DNA from: Bacteroidota bacterium
Lineage (GTDB): Bacteria > Bacteroidota > Bacteroidia > Chitinophagales > Chitinophagaceae
Direction: 5' to 3'
Assembly (NCBI GenBank): GCA_016183765.1
Contig: JACPEA010000011.1
Location: forward strand, 310,001-374,000
Length of the DNA: 64,000 nucleotides
Shown here piece after piece: positions 54,367 to 62,640 of this stretch. The notes beneath the pieces were generated by a model that was given only the letters and a program-made list of their open reading frames with translations, had not been told where the DNA came from and did no database searches. The first letter of the stretch is position 1. Every line of letters begins with the position of its first letter. The position numbers and the translations under genes are program-made.

Positions 54367-55284
54367 ATGAAACAGTTGTTACTATTGATTTTTTTATTCT
54401 TCCAGATAGCGGCCCACGCACAAAAAATGAGTTATCTCAGTTTTAAAACAGAGAACGATTTCCTCAACTACAGGGGTAAGGGAACAGACCGGTACTATTC
54501 TGCAGGGATTTTTGTAGGACTTACACTGGTGAATAAAGAGAATCCCCGGGTTATCCAGAACCTGTCTATCAACCAGAAATTATTTACACCGGATGATATT
54601 TCGAACCTGCACCTCACCAACCGGGATTATCCGTATACAGGGTTGCTGTATTTTACCTACAGCCGTTCCGTGATCGCCAGAAACGCGCTTTCGGCCGTTA
54701 CCTATAAGGTCTCATCCGGATCAACAGGGCAGAATTCAGGAGCAAGACAGACACAAACAGCCGTACACAAATGGATCCATTACCGCGTACCGCAGGGTTG
54801 CGATTATGAATTGAATATGGGCCAGCTGTTGCAGTTTGAGCTGAATTACAACCGTGCACTGGTAACCCAAAACCGTATTAAAATCAGTTCGTTTGCCGGG
54901 GCCGAATTTGGCACCATCTTCAACAGGCTTACTATCGGCACGGAACTGAAAATAGGCGCCAGTAATTTTAATTTTAATGAAGGCAGTTTCCAGGTACATC
55001 CCGAACTTTTCAGTAAAAGATCAGGCTTCTACTTTTTTGCAAGGCCCGAGCTTGGGTATGTGCTTAAAAACAAAATGTTCAGTACCGATTTCGGGAACAC
55101 ACCGGTTAAAGAGGCCGAAGTGACTCATAAGGACATGTCTCGCTACGTATTCAGCAGCAGCGTGGGTGTTTCCTGGTACACCCCCCGTTTACTGGTTACC
55201 CTTGCACAGCATAGCAATACCAAAGAATTTGTCGGGGCCGATCCGCATTCGTATGGTGAAGTGCAGTTGGTGTTCCGGTTATAA
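54367..55284 (+). CDS. LpxR-like lipid A deacylase, outer membrane
   Basis: LpxR removes the 3'-acyloxyacyl group from lipid A. The 305-residue product has a signal peptide (about 1-18) and the LpxR hallmarks: SFKTENDFLNYRGKGTDRYY with the Asn-Asp pair and the following Ser in YYSAG, and a His-rich HKWIHYRVPQGCDYE near the usual catalytic His. The C-terminal VQLVFRL strand and Phe support an outer-membrane barrel. A predicted operator shared with the upstream operon lies before it. It overlaps the convergent 680-residue gene by 6 nt. Confidence 0.85.
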   Translation: MKQLLLLIFLFFQIAAHAQKMSYLSFKTENDFLNYRGKGTDRYYSAGIFVGLTLVNKENPRVIQNLSINQKLFTPDDISNLHLTNRDYPYTGLLYFTYSRSVIARNALSAVTYKVSSGSTGQNSGARQTQTAVHKWIHYRVPQGCDYELNMGQLLQFELNYNRALVTQNRIKISSFAGAEFGTIFNRLTIGTELKIGASNFNFNEGSFQVHPELFSKRSGFYFFARPELGYVLKNKMFSTDFGNTPVKEAEVTHKDMSRYVFSSSVGVSWYTPRLLVTLAQHSNTKEFVGADPHSYGEVQLVFRL

Positions 55285-57321
55285 CCGCTTACTGGTTATT
55301 GAGCGTTCGGGATCGTTAAAGGGCTTCGAAAACAGGTTAAAGAACGGGATATCTACTGCCAGAAAAATACCGCTACGCCAGTTGAGCTGATCGGAAAGAT
55401 CAATGCTGGTACTGCCCGAACCATAGCGGATACTGCGCAGGGCGGGTCCCTTCTGCATACCGAACCCCAACGATAGCGGTGTATTAAATAACCGCCCCAG
55501 CACCACAAAACCGCCGGGCGCCAGCAGGTTCTTCCAGGTAAAATCGGGCAGTTGTTTACTGGTGATACTATCGGGCGTACTCAGCTGGTAACTCGCCACG
55601 GCGCCCAGGTCAAGGATGGAGGCAAACAAAGAAACGGCACCCACTACTTTCCCGATGGAAGTATTGCGAAGGCCTTTAGTAAAAGCCACTCCAATGGGCA
55701 GGCTGATACCAAAAGTGGGAAAACGGATGGTTTTGTTGGCAACGGAGGCGCTTTTGTATTTCTCTGTATACCAATTGGCGCCGATATACGAGTTGATGGA
55801 TACGCTCCAGCCGGTATATTGTTTAATGGAAGAACTGCCGGTAGGTAAAATAGCGGCATCCAGTGCGTTGCTGATATCATTTTCGTTTTTTGCTTCAATG
55901 AGGGAAGCTGCAAACGAGCCGTATTTGACCAGTTGTCGTGTAATGTTTTGTTTTGTTGAGGGCAAATAGCGGTCAAGTAATACAGTCGAGTTCATAACGG
56001 CAGCGGCAAATTGTTTTTCGTACAGGTTACCTATCAGTGCAGTAAGGGTAGTAACGTTTTTGAACAGGGAATCTGTTTTTGCCGTATACCCGGCATCGGC
56101 AAGACCAATGAGCCGGGTAATCTGTGTACAGGTATTTTTAGTGGTGCTGCTGATCCTGGTCATAAGACCTATTGCTTTCTGGTACGAAACTTCGGCCATC
56201 AGTCCCATAGTTTGTAAAGAATCCAGTACCGAGGCTGCCTGGTTATATCCCTGCAGCAAAATCCGGATGCTGTTGTTCAGAGCGCTGATCCTTTCGGCTT
56301 CGTTGGTGATAACTGCTGTAAGTTTCAACGTTGTACGATCCTTCTTTGTAAAGGTAAACGAGCGGATTTTTTCGTATAACAGGCCATAGAATAACCGCGT
56401 GTTAACCTGGTTTTCGATAACATTTTTAGAAAAATCCTCCACACTGATCCAGTTGCGTAAATCGCTGTCGTCGCGTACAGCTTCGGAGAGCATGCACAGG
56501 AACTCCAGGGTATTGTACACATTTTCCCAATCTTTCGTTCGACAGTCCGATCTGTCGGGTCGTAGCTTTTGAATGGCATCGGCCAGCGAGCTGCCTGTAA
56601 ACAGGCTACCCAGTGCATCCAGTACCGGAACGGATAACCATTGGCCCTGGCGGAGCGTATCTTTCTGATTTTCGTCAGACATACCGGACAATCGTAAATA
56701 GGCGGGAACCGCGCTGACCAGTCCGTTGATATCTTCTGCAAAAGCGGCGCGTAAAGTGTTTAGGAAACCGGCATACAGGTAGGGTTCTATCTGACCCATC
56801 AGTGCAGCGGTCTTTGGAAACAGCATTACCAGACCTGCCTGCTGGTTCAGCTCTTCTTTTAGTTTGTTAAAGAAAACAACCGTTAATTCCTGTTTGGCCC
56901 GTTTAATGACCAGGCTGGTAATGGCGCTGGTGATGAGCGGGGCACCTGAACCAGTGGCGGCTGCAACTACTGTTTCCGAGGGGATTAGATTAAGTTTTTT
57001 TAAAATAGGAGGAGGGGCAGCAGGTAGGTATATACTATCATTTTTTGGGCTTTTACTATTCTCCAGCATATTCTTTATCCGAAAAGGATTATTTTTCTTC
57101 TGAACTAAGGCCCGAATTTCTTGTGTGGGATTCTTACCAGAAGGATCGAAATATCTGCGTAAGATGGGTGAGTAAATCTCCCGTGAGGCGTCGTCGATTT
57201 TAAAAGTACTATCAACCATCGTTTCCCGCAGGGCCATTACGTCACGATAAATATTGGGAAAATGTTGTGCGGAAGCAGTTTGCATCAGTAAGCAGGCCAA
57301 CGCAATAAAAAGGATCTTCAT
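55279..57321 (-). CDS. Large exported protein of unknown function
   Basis: The 680-residue product has a signal peptide (MKILFIALACLLMQTASAQ). The first ~430 residues are largely helical (AIQKLRPDRSDCRTKDWENV, LMAEVSYQKAIGLMTRISS), with a short hydrophobic stretch ETVVAAATGSGAPLITSAIT near 115-135. The last ~200 residues (TGWSVSINSYIGANWYTEKY onward) are beta-rich with aromatic strands and may form an outer-membrane barrel. No family was recognised. It lies downstream of the 21-bp array and is convergent with the LpxR gene. Confidence 0.75.
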   Translation of the reverse strand: MKILFIALACLLMQTASAQHFPNIYRDVMALRETMVDSTFKIDDASREIYSPILRRYFDPSGKNPTQEIRALVQKKNNPFRIKNMLENSKSPKNDSIYLPAAPPPILKKLNLIPSETVVAAATGSGAPLITSAITSLVIKRAKQELTVVFFNKLKEELNQQAGLVMLFPKTAALMGQIEPYLYAGFLNTLRAAFAEDINGLVSAVPAYLRLSGMSDENQKDTLRQGQWLSVPVLDALGSLFTGSSLADAIQKLRPDRSDCRTKDWENVYNTLEFLCMLSEAVRDDSDLRNWISVEDFSKNVIENQVNTRLFYGLLYEKIRSFTFTKKDRTTLKLTAVITNEAERISALNNSIRILLQGYNQAASVLDSLQTMGLMAEVSYQKAIGLMTRISSTTKNTCTQITRLIGLADAGYTAKTDSLFKNVTTLTALIGNLYEKQFAAAVMNSTVLLDRYLPSTKQNITRQLVKYGSFAASLIEAKNENDISNALDAAILPTGSSSIKQYTGWSVSINSYIGANWYTEKYKSASVANKTIRFPTFGISLPIGVAFTKGLRNTSIGKVVGAVSLFASILDLGAVASYQLSTPDSITSKQLPDFTWKNLLAPGGFVVLGRLFNTPLSLGFGMQKGPALRSIRYGSGSTSIDLSDQLNWRSGIFLAVDIPFFNLFSKPFNDPERSITSKRL

Positions 57322-57466
57322 AGCAGTAAGGGTTTTGGATAGGGTGATTTCTTCTGTGTAGACAGGCAGTTATACCGGCCGACAACAAAAGCGAATAAAT
57401 AATAATACGATAATAACCAGTAGGAGCTGAATGGACAAGGCTGCCAGGTAAACAGTATCCAACATA

Positions 57467-57676
57467 CAGCGGTCTTAAACGGTCCTACAGCTCCGGTAAA
57501 CAGTCCTGCGGCTCACAAAATGTGAGAAACAGCTCTGTTAAACAGAGAAACAGCTCCCATAAACAGAGCCATTTCTCTGTTTATGGGCCCTGCAGCTCAG
57601 TACCAGTGAGCCGCAGCTCACTAAAAGTGCCCTGCGGCCCTGTTCATACCTGCTGCAGGGCACTCAGGCAGGGGTG
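57467..57676. repeat. 21-bp tandem array of self-complementary units
   Basis: Units start at 57467, 57488, 57509, 57530, 57551, 57572, 57593, 57614, 57635 and 57656, most beginning CAGCTC or CGGCTC. Several units are palindromes of the form CTC-NNN-TAA-N'N'N'-GAG, where the variable triplets are complementary (TGT/ACA at 57530, ACA/TGT at 57509). The units at 57551 and 57572 together form a 13-bp stem (57556-57568 with 57575-57587) around CCATTT. The two ends overlap a stop codon (57664, minus) and reach 145 bp from the start of the 680-residue gene. No frame is open across it, so it is noncoding. Confidence 0.85.
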
Positions 57677-58149
57677 GTAGCAGCTTGTTTACGGCCAACA
57701 CGCGGGAAACGTTTCACCAGGTCTTCATAAATAGCCTGACTACCAGCCACATTGTTGCGACTGGCCCCTTTTACCGAAGCATGGAAAATGAGCGAAGCCT
57801 CATAGGCTTCGGCCCCGGCCATGGTCAGGGTGTCTTCAACGGCCTGGCATAACGTGTTTAATTCATGTGCGATCTCGCGCAGGTCATTGACCAGGGACAG
57901 GTCTTTGGAGGCTTCGCTAACATCTAAGTAGGTGGGTACCAAACTGCTGTTTTTTTGGGCATAATCGAGCGCTTTTTGTACGAAAGCCAGGCTTTTATCG
58001 CCCATTTTGGCCATACTCACCCGGTCATCGGGGGTTAGGTTAAACAGTAATACAGGACTGAGTTGCTGGCGGATGGCCGCCAGTTGCTGCAGAATGGCCT
58101 GTTTATCAGCAGCGCTGAGGGTGCCGGAGATCTTGTTGTTTTGTGGCAT
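57664..58149 (-). CDS. Conserved-looking helical protein of unknown function
   Basis: The 161-residue product has no signal peptide. It is helical throughout, with QQLAAIRQQLSPVLLFNLT, a Ser/Thr-rich DKSLAFVQKALDYAQKNSS segment and LNTLCQAVEDTLTMAGAEAY, and a Lys/Arg-rich end (RVGRKQAATTPA). I do not recognise a family; similar small proteins occur in Bacteroidota. Its stop codon is followed directly by the 21-bp hairpin array, the last hairpin of which (57627-57663) may act as its terminator. Confidence 0.75.
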   Translation of the reverse strand: MPQNNKISGTLSAADKQAILQQLAAIRQQLSPVLLFNLTPDDRVSMAKMGDKSLAFVQKALDYAQKNSSLVPTYLDVSEASKDLSLVNDLREIAHELNTLCQAVEDTLTMAGAEAYEASLIFHASVKGASRNNVAGSQAIYEDLVKRFPRVGRKQAATTPA

Positions 58150-58446
58150 AGGGTTGGTTTTTTAAGATGAAATGAATACCGCGAGTTTAACAATTATGAA
58201 TTTTTTCTCATAGGGTATTTTTACCCGGTTTCGTACGGGAAAAACACCCCCCTTACAGCTGATCGGGGTTTATTATATTGGGTACTTGACGAATGCAGGG
58301 TGACCTGTTAAAGCAGAGAACCGTCTGGGCAACGGTGGTTTTGAAGAGAAGATGATCCGGTTTACTTCTACACCCTGGTAAATACCTGTCAAAAAAATAA
58401 AATACTAACTTGTATTTCCCTACATCTTTGCAACTAAATCCCACCC

Positions 58447-59901
58447 ATGTTTGAGCAGACTTTTAAGAATATTGACGATATCCTACACAAAGATGCCGGC
58501 TGCAGTAGCGAGCTGGATTATGTGGAACAAACTTCCTGGGTATTGTTTCTCAAATACCTCGACGACCTGGAGAAAGACAAAAAAACAGCGGCCCAACTGA
58601 GCGGTAAAACCTACCAAACCATTATTGCGCCCAAATACCAGTGGAGTGCCTGGGCCATGCCCAAAAACAAGGAAGGCAAATTAGACCACCACAAAGCCCT
58701 GACCGGCGATGACCTGGCCGATTTTGTAAATGTGCAACTGTTTCCCTACCTCAAAAAATTCAAGGCCAACGCCGTAAGCGCCGATACCATTGAATATAAG
58801 ATCGGCGAAATTTTCAGCGAACTCAAAAACCGCATACAGAGTGGTTATAACCTGCGTGAAGTAATTAACCGGGTTGACGAATTGCGTTTCAGAACCCATG
58901 CCGAGAAACATGAAATGAGCCACCTGTACGAAGCCAAGATCCAGAACATGGGTAATGCGGGTCGCAACGGGGGTGAGTATTATACCCCCCGGCCCCTGAT
59001 AAAAACCATTATTAAAGTAGTGGCCCCCCAGATCGGCCAAACCATTTATGATGGTGCTGCAGGCAGCGCCGGTTTTTTATGCGAAGCATTTGACTACCTG
59101 AAGAACAGCAAAAAACTGAGCACGGCCGATATCAACACATTGCAGAAAAAGACTTTTTACGGCAAAGAAAAAAAATCGCTGGCCTATATCATCGGTATCA
59201 TGAATATGATATTACACGGGGTGGAAGCGCCCAATATCATACACACCAATACCCTTGCCGAAAACATTGCCGATATACAGGAGAAAGACCGCTACGATAT
59301 TGTACTGGCCAATCCGCCCTTTGGCGGTAAAGAGCGGGCCGAAGTGCAGCAGAACTTTCCCATTAAGACCGGTGAAACCGCTTCTTTGTTTTTGCAGCAT
59401 TTCATTAAAATACTGCGGGCCGGTGGTAAAGCCGGGGTGGTCATTAAAAACACGTTTTTAAGCAATACCGATAATGCTTCGGTTAGTTTGCGCAGGCATT
59501 TGCTGGAAAGCTGTAACCTGCACACGGTACTGGATCTGCCCGGCGGTACATTTACCGGTGCGGGGGTAAAAACCGTGGTCCTGTTTTTTGAGAAGGGCGC
59601 TCCCACCCGCAAAGTTTGGTTTTACCAGCTGAACCTGAACAGGAACCTGGGCAAAACCAATGCCCTGAACGAAAAGGACCTGGAAGAATTCGTGACCCTG
59701 CAAAAAACCAAAGCCGATAGTGAGAACTCCTGGACGCTTAACGTAAAAGACATAGACCCCGGCACCTTTGACCTGAGCGCCAAAAACCCCAACAAAAAAC
59801 AGGAAACCACGTTACGCAATCCGCAGGAAATACTGGAAGAGATGAAGGTATTGGATAAGGAGAGTGCGGAGATTTTAAAATCAATTATGAAATTGATATG
59901 A
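58447..59901 (+). CDS. hsdM: Type I restriction-modification methyltransferase subunit HsdM
   Basis: HsdM methylates adenine in the target named by HsdS. The 484-residue product has the N-terminal helical domain (FKNIDDILHKDAGCSSELDY), AdoMet motif I as DGAAGSAGFL (about 202-211) and the catalytic NPPFGG at about 289. GEYYTPRPLIKTIIKVV precedes motif I, as is normal. The stop overlaps the hsdS start (ATGA). A -7-like CATCTTTG lies at 58423-58430. The 58150-58446 gap shows nothing else. Confidence 0.97.
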   Translation: MFEQTFKNIDDILHKDAGCSSELDYVEQTSWVLFLKYLDDLEKDKKTAAQLSGKTYQTIIAPKYQWSAWAMPKNKEGKLDHHKALTGDDLADFVNVQLFPYLKKFKANAVSADTIEYKIGEIFSELKNRIQSGYNLREVINRVDELRFRTHAEKHEMSHLYEAKIQNMGNAGRNGGEYYTPRPLIKTIIKVVAPQIGQTIYDGAAGSAGFLCEAFDYLKNSKKLSTADINTLQKKTFYGKEKKSLAYIIGIMNMILHGVEAPNIIHTNTLAENIADIQEKDRYDIVLANPPFGGKERAEVQQNFPIKTGETASLFLQHFIKILRAGGKAGVVIKNTFLSNTDNASVSLRRHLLESCNLHTVLDLPGGTFTGAGVKTVVLFFEKGAPTRKVWFYQLNLNRNLGKTNALNEKDLEEFVTLQKTKADSENSWTLNVKDIDPGTFDLSAKNPNKKQETTLRNPQEILEEMKVLDKESAEILKSIMKLI

Positions 59902-61079
59902 AGAAAGGATGGGAAATAAAGAAACTGGGAGATGTTTGTGTTTTTAAGAGTGGTACAACCATAGATAGTAAACTTGAAAAAGAGGAAGGAGAAATTATTT
60001 ATGCCAAAGTGGGAGATATGAATCTTGATGGGAATGAAGATTATATAAACAGGTCTTCCCGATATGTTGATTCAATAATGATTAATAAGAATCAGTTAAT
60101 ACCCATTGGTTCAATTATTTTTCCAAAAAGAGGCGGGGCGATTGCTACAAACAAAAAACGAAGAATTGCTCATCCAACAATAGTTGATTTAAACACTATG
60201 GCATTAGTGCCTAATAAAAATATTAATAAAGACTATTTATACTTTTGGTTTCAGCAAATTGATTTATCTGATTTAAGCAACGGAACATCAATCCCACAAA
60301 TAAATAATTATAGTTTTGATAATGTTTATATTTCGTATCCACACTCTCTGAACGAACAACAACGGATCGTCTCTATATTAAACGAAGCATTCGCCGCTAT
60401 AGAGCAGGCAAAAGCCAATGCGGCCAGAAACCTGCAAAATGCGCGGGAGTTATTTGAGAGTTATTTGGAGGGGGTGTTTGAGAATGGAAATTGGGAAGAG
60501 AAAAAACTACAAGATGTTGCTAAAGTTTTTGAACGGGGAAAATCAAGACATAGACCAAGGAATTGGGAGGGTTTATATGGCGGTCAAATTCCCTTTATTC
60601 AAACAGGAGATGTTCGTAACGCAAATAAATATATTACTAATTATACGCAGACATATAATGAAGTTGGGTTGGCACAAAGCAAACTTTGGAAAAAAGGAAC
60701 TATTTGCATAACTATTGCTGCAAATATTGCTGAAACAGCAATATTAAATTTTGATGCTTGTATTCCTGATAGCATCATCGGTTTTTATGTCAACGACAAC
60801 AAAGCCGACTTAAATTTTGCTTATTATTTATTGCAATACTTCAAAGCAGAATTACAGAAATTAGGAAAAGGGAGTGCTCAAGACAATATTAACTTGGGAA
60901 CTTTTGAAAATCGATATTTCCCATTTCCCCCTTTAAAAGAACAACAAACCATAGTTCGTCAATTAGATGCGCTGCGTGATGAAATGCAAAAGTTGGAATC
61001 GGTCTATCAAAAAAAAATTGACTATTTAGAAGAGTTAAAAAAGAGTTTATTGCAGAAGGCGTTTAGCGGAGCGTTATAA
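59898..61079 (+). CDS. hsdS: Type I restriction-modification specificity subunit HsdS
   Basis: The 393-residue product has two target-recognition domains (about 1-150 and 200-345) separated by a helical spacer starting EQQRIVSILNEAFAAIEQAK (about 152) and closed by a second spacer EQQTIVRQLDALRDEMQKLE (about 348). The recognition domains are clearly more AT-rich than the spacers and hsdM, as is usual where TRDs are exchanged. Two different TRDs imply a bipartite target. The first hairpin repeat starts 2 bp after the stop codon. Confidence 0.95.
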   Translation: MKKGWEIKKLGDVCVFKSGTTIDSKLEKEEGEIIYAKVGDMNLDGNEDYINRSSRYVDSIMINKNQLIPIGSIIFPKRGGAIATNKKRRIAHPTIVDLNTMALVPNKNINKDYLYFWFQQIDLSDLSNGTSIPQINNYSFDNVYISYPHSLNEQQRIVSILNEAFAAIEQAKANAARNLQNARELFESYLEGVFENGNWEEKKLQDVAKVFERGKSRHRPRNWEGLYGGQIPFIQTGDVRNANKYITNYTQTYNEVGLAQSKLWKKGTICITIAANIAETAILNFDACIPDSIIGFYVNDNKADLNFAYYLLQYFKAELQKLGKGSAQDNINLGTFENRYFPFPPLKEQQTIVRQLDALRDEMQKLESVYQKKIDYLEELKKSLLQKAFSGAL

Positions 61080-61080
61080 A

Positions 61081-61489
61081 GCCCCGAAGGGGCCAGATAC
61101 GCCAACGAAGGGCGCAGCCCCTCGATACCGCACAGCCACAGGAAGATACACCAGCCCTGCAAGGGCACGATACAGTACGCGGGGAGCCCCCCACGCAGTC
61201 AGAGTGGTCTTCGAAGAGAAGGGAGGCGATCCCTGAAAGGGCTTAGTACAGTAACGCGGGGAGAATCCCCACGCAGTCAGAGCGGTCATCGAAGAGAAGG
61301 GAGGCGATCCCTGAAAGGGCTTAGTATAGTAACGCGGGGAGAATCCCCACGCAGTCAGAGTGGTCATCGAAGAGAAGGGAGGCGATCCCTGAAAGGGCTT
61401 AGTATAGTAACGCGGGGAGAATCCCCACGCAGTCAGAGCGGTCTTCAAGGAGAAGATAACCAGCCCTGAAAGGGCTTAATACAACAGCT
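61081..61489. repeat. Class A hairpin-repeat array, left of the RAYT gene
   Basis: About six units of 73-78 bp. Each starts with a hairpin core (GCCCTGAAAGGGC or a variant) at about 61081, 61154, 61230, 61308, 61386 and 61463 and contains a second hairpin GGGGA-GAA-TCCCC. The middle units differ by only a few bases. The last complete unit ends with the variant AGAAGATAACCAG, then a partial unit runs into the RAYT start codon at 61490. The first core (GCCCCGAAGGGGC) lies 2 bp past the hsdS stop. Confidence 0.92.
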
Positions 61490-61942
61490 ATGGGACAATC
61501 ACTCGTTAAAAATTATCTCCATATCGTATTCAGCACCAAACATCGTGAAGCGCTCATTCACCCGCCATACGAAGAGGAGTTACATGCCTACCTGGGAGGT
61601 ATTTGTAAAAACTTAGAATGTACGCCTATCAAAATAGGCGGTTATACCAATCATGTACATATTCTGTGTATGCTCTCCAAAAAAATACCCCTTACGGAGT
61701 TGATGCAGGAATTGAAGTCATCTTCTTCAAAATGGATGAAGACGAAAGATACTTCATTGAAAAACTTTTACTGGCAGAACGGATATGGGGCATTTTCGGT
61801 AAATCCTTTGCAGGTAGATCGGGTTGTAGCGTATATTAGTAATCAGCATGAGCATCATCGAAAGAAAACCTTTGAAGAAGAATACAGGGCATTTTTAGAA
61901 GAGTACCAGATTGAATATGATGAGCGGTATGTGTGGGATTAA
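61490..61942 (+). CDS. REP-associated tyrosine transposase (RAYT, IS200/IS605-like)
   Basis: The 150-residue product is a Y1 HUH-type nuclease: the metal motif HVH (His55, His57) in GGYTNHVHILC, and the nucleophile Tyr115 in VVAYISNQHEHH. The start reads MGQSLVKNYLHIVFSTKHRE and the end EEYQIEYDERY, as in Bacteroidota RAYT-type proteins. Such enzymes cut single-stranded REP hairpins. It is complete and sits in the middle of the repeat arrays between hsdS and hsdR. It probably processes or mobilises the repeats, and its activity may be domesticated. Confidence 0.9.
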   Translation: MGQSLVKNYLHIVFSTKHREALIHPPYEEELHAYLGGICKNLECTPIKIGGYTNHVHILCMLSKKIPLTELMQELKSSSSKWMKTKDTSLKNFYWQNGYGAFSVNPLQVDRVVAYISNQHEHHRKKTFEEEYRAFLEEYQIEYDERYVWD

Positions 61943-61949
61943 TTATTAC

Positions 61950-62323
61950 GCCCTTTCAGGGCTGCATGAAGTGTGTGAGAGGTTTTATTATCAGGGGGCT
62001 GCGCTCACTGTTGGTGTAGGAAGCTCTTTCAGGGCTGCATGAAGTGTGAGAGGTTTTATTATCAGGGGGCTGCGCCCACTGTTGGTGTAGGAAGCCCTTT
62101 CAGGGCTGCATGAAGTGTGTGAGAGGTTTTATTAACATGGGGCTGCGCCCACTGTTGGTATAGGTGGCCCTTTCAGGGCTGCATGAAGTGTGTGAGGTTT
62201 TATTAACATGGGGCTGCGCCCACTGTTGGTATAGGTGGCCCTTTCAGGGCTGTATGAAGTGTGTGTGAGGCTTTATTAACAGAGGGCTGCGCCCACTGTT
62301 GGTGTAGGTAGCCCTTTCAGGGC
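61950..62323. repeat. Class B hairpin-repeat array, right of the RAYT gene
   Basis: Six cores at 61950, 62023, 62094, 62167, 62238 and 62311 spell GCCCTTTCAGGGC (one variant), the reverse complement of the class A core. Spacing alternates 73 and 71 bp. The spacers are conserved and unlike class A: GCATGAAGTGTGTGAG, then GGGCTGCGCCCACTG with its own hairpin. The last core and the first right-hand class A core face each other around a perfect 14-bp palindrome TATCTTCGAAGATA (62339-62352). Confidence 0.92.
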
Positions 62324-62373
62324 TGAGAGTGCGGAGCGTATCTTCGAAGATAAGTATCGGGATGGGAAAACCG

Positions 62374-62619
62374 GCCCTGAAAGGGCTTGGTACAGTAACG
62401 CGGGGAGAATCCCCACGCAGTCAGAGCGGTCATCGAAGAGAAGGGAGGCGAGCCCTGAAAGGGCTTAGTACAGTAACGCGGGGAGAATCCCCACGCAGTC
62501 AGAGCGGTCATGGAAGAGAAGATAGGCGATCCCTGAAAGGGCTTGATACAGTAACGAGGGGAGAATCCCCTCGCAGACAGTGTGGTCTTCGAAGAGAAGA
62601 TAACCAGCCCTGAAAGGGC
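62374..62619. repeat. Class A hairpin-repeat array, before hsdR
   Basis: Cores at 62374, 62452, 62530 and 62607 (GCCCTGAAAGGGC) with 77-78 bp period, nearly identical to the left class A units. As on the left, the last spacer ends AGAAGATAACCAG and the last core is followed by about 20 bp and then a start codon (hsdR, 62641). Confidence 0.92.
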
Positions 62620-62640
62620 GTGATATTAAAACGCTAACAA

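Noticed and set aside
54736..54999. 87-residue frame antisense to the LpxR gene
   Set aside because: It overlaps a well-supported gene and has no support of its own.
61074..62613. Open frames through the repeat arrays with a 26-residue periodic protein
   Set aside because: The 78-bp unit is a multiple of three, so frames stay open by repetition. They consist only of the hairpin repeats, have no signal or separate start context, and overlap the RAYT and hsd boundaries.
61081..62619. CRISPR array
   Set aside because: The sequences between the hairpin cores are conserved from unit to unit, not unique spacers. No cas gene is near, and the cores are REP-like hairpins tied to a RAYT gene.
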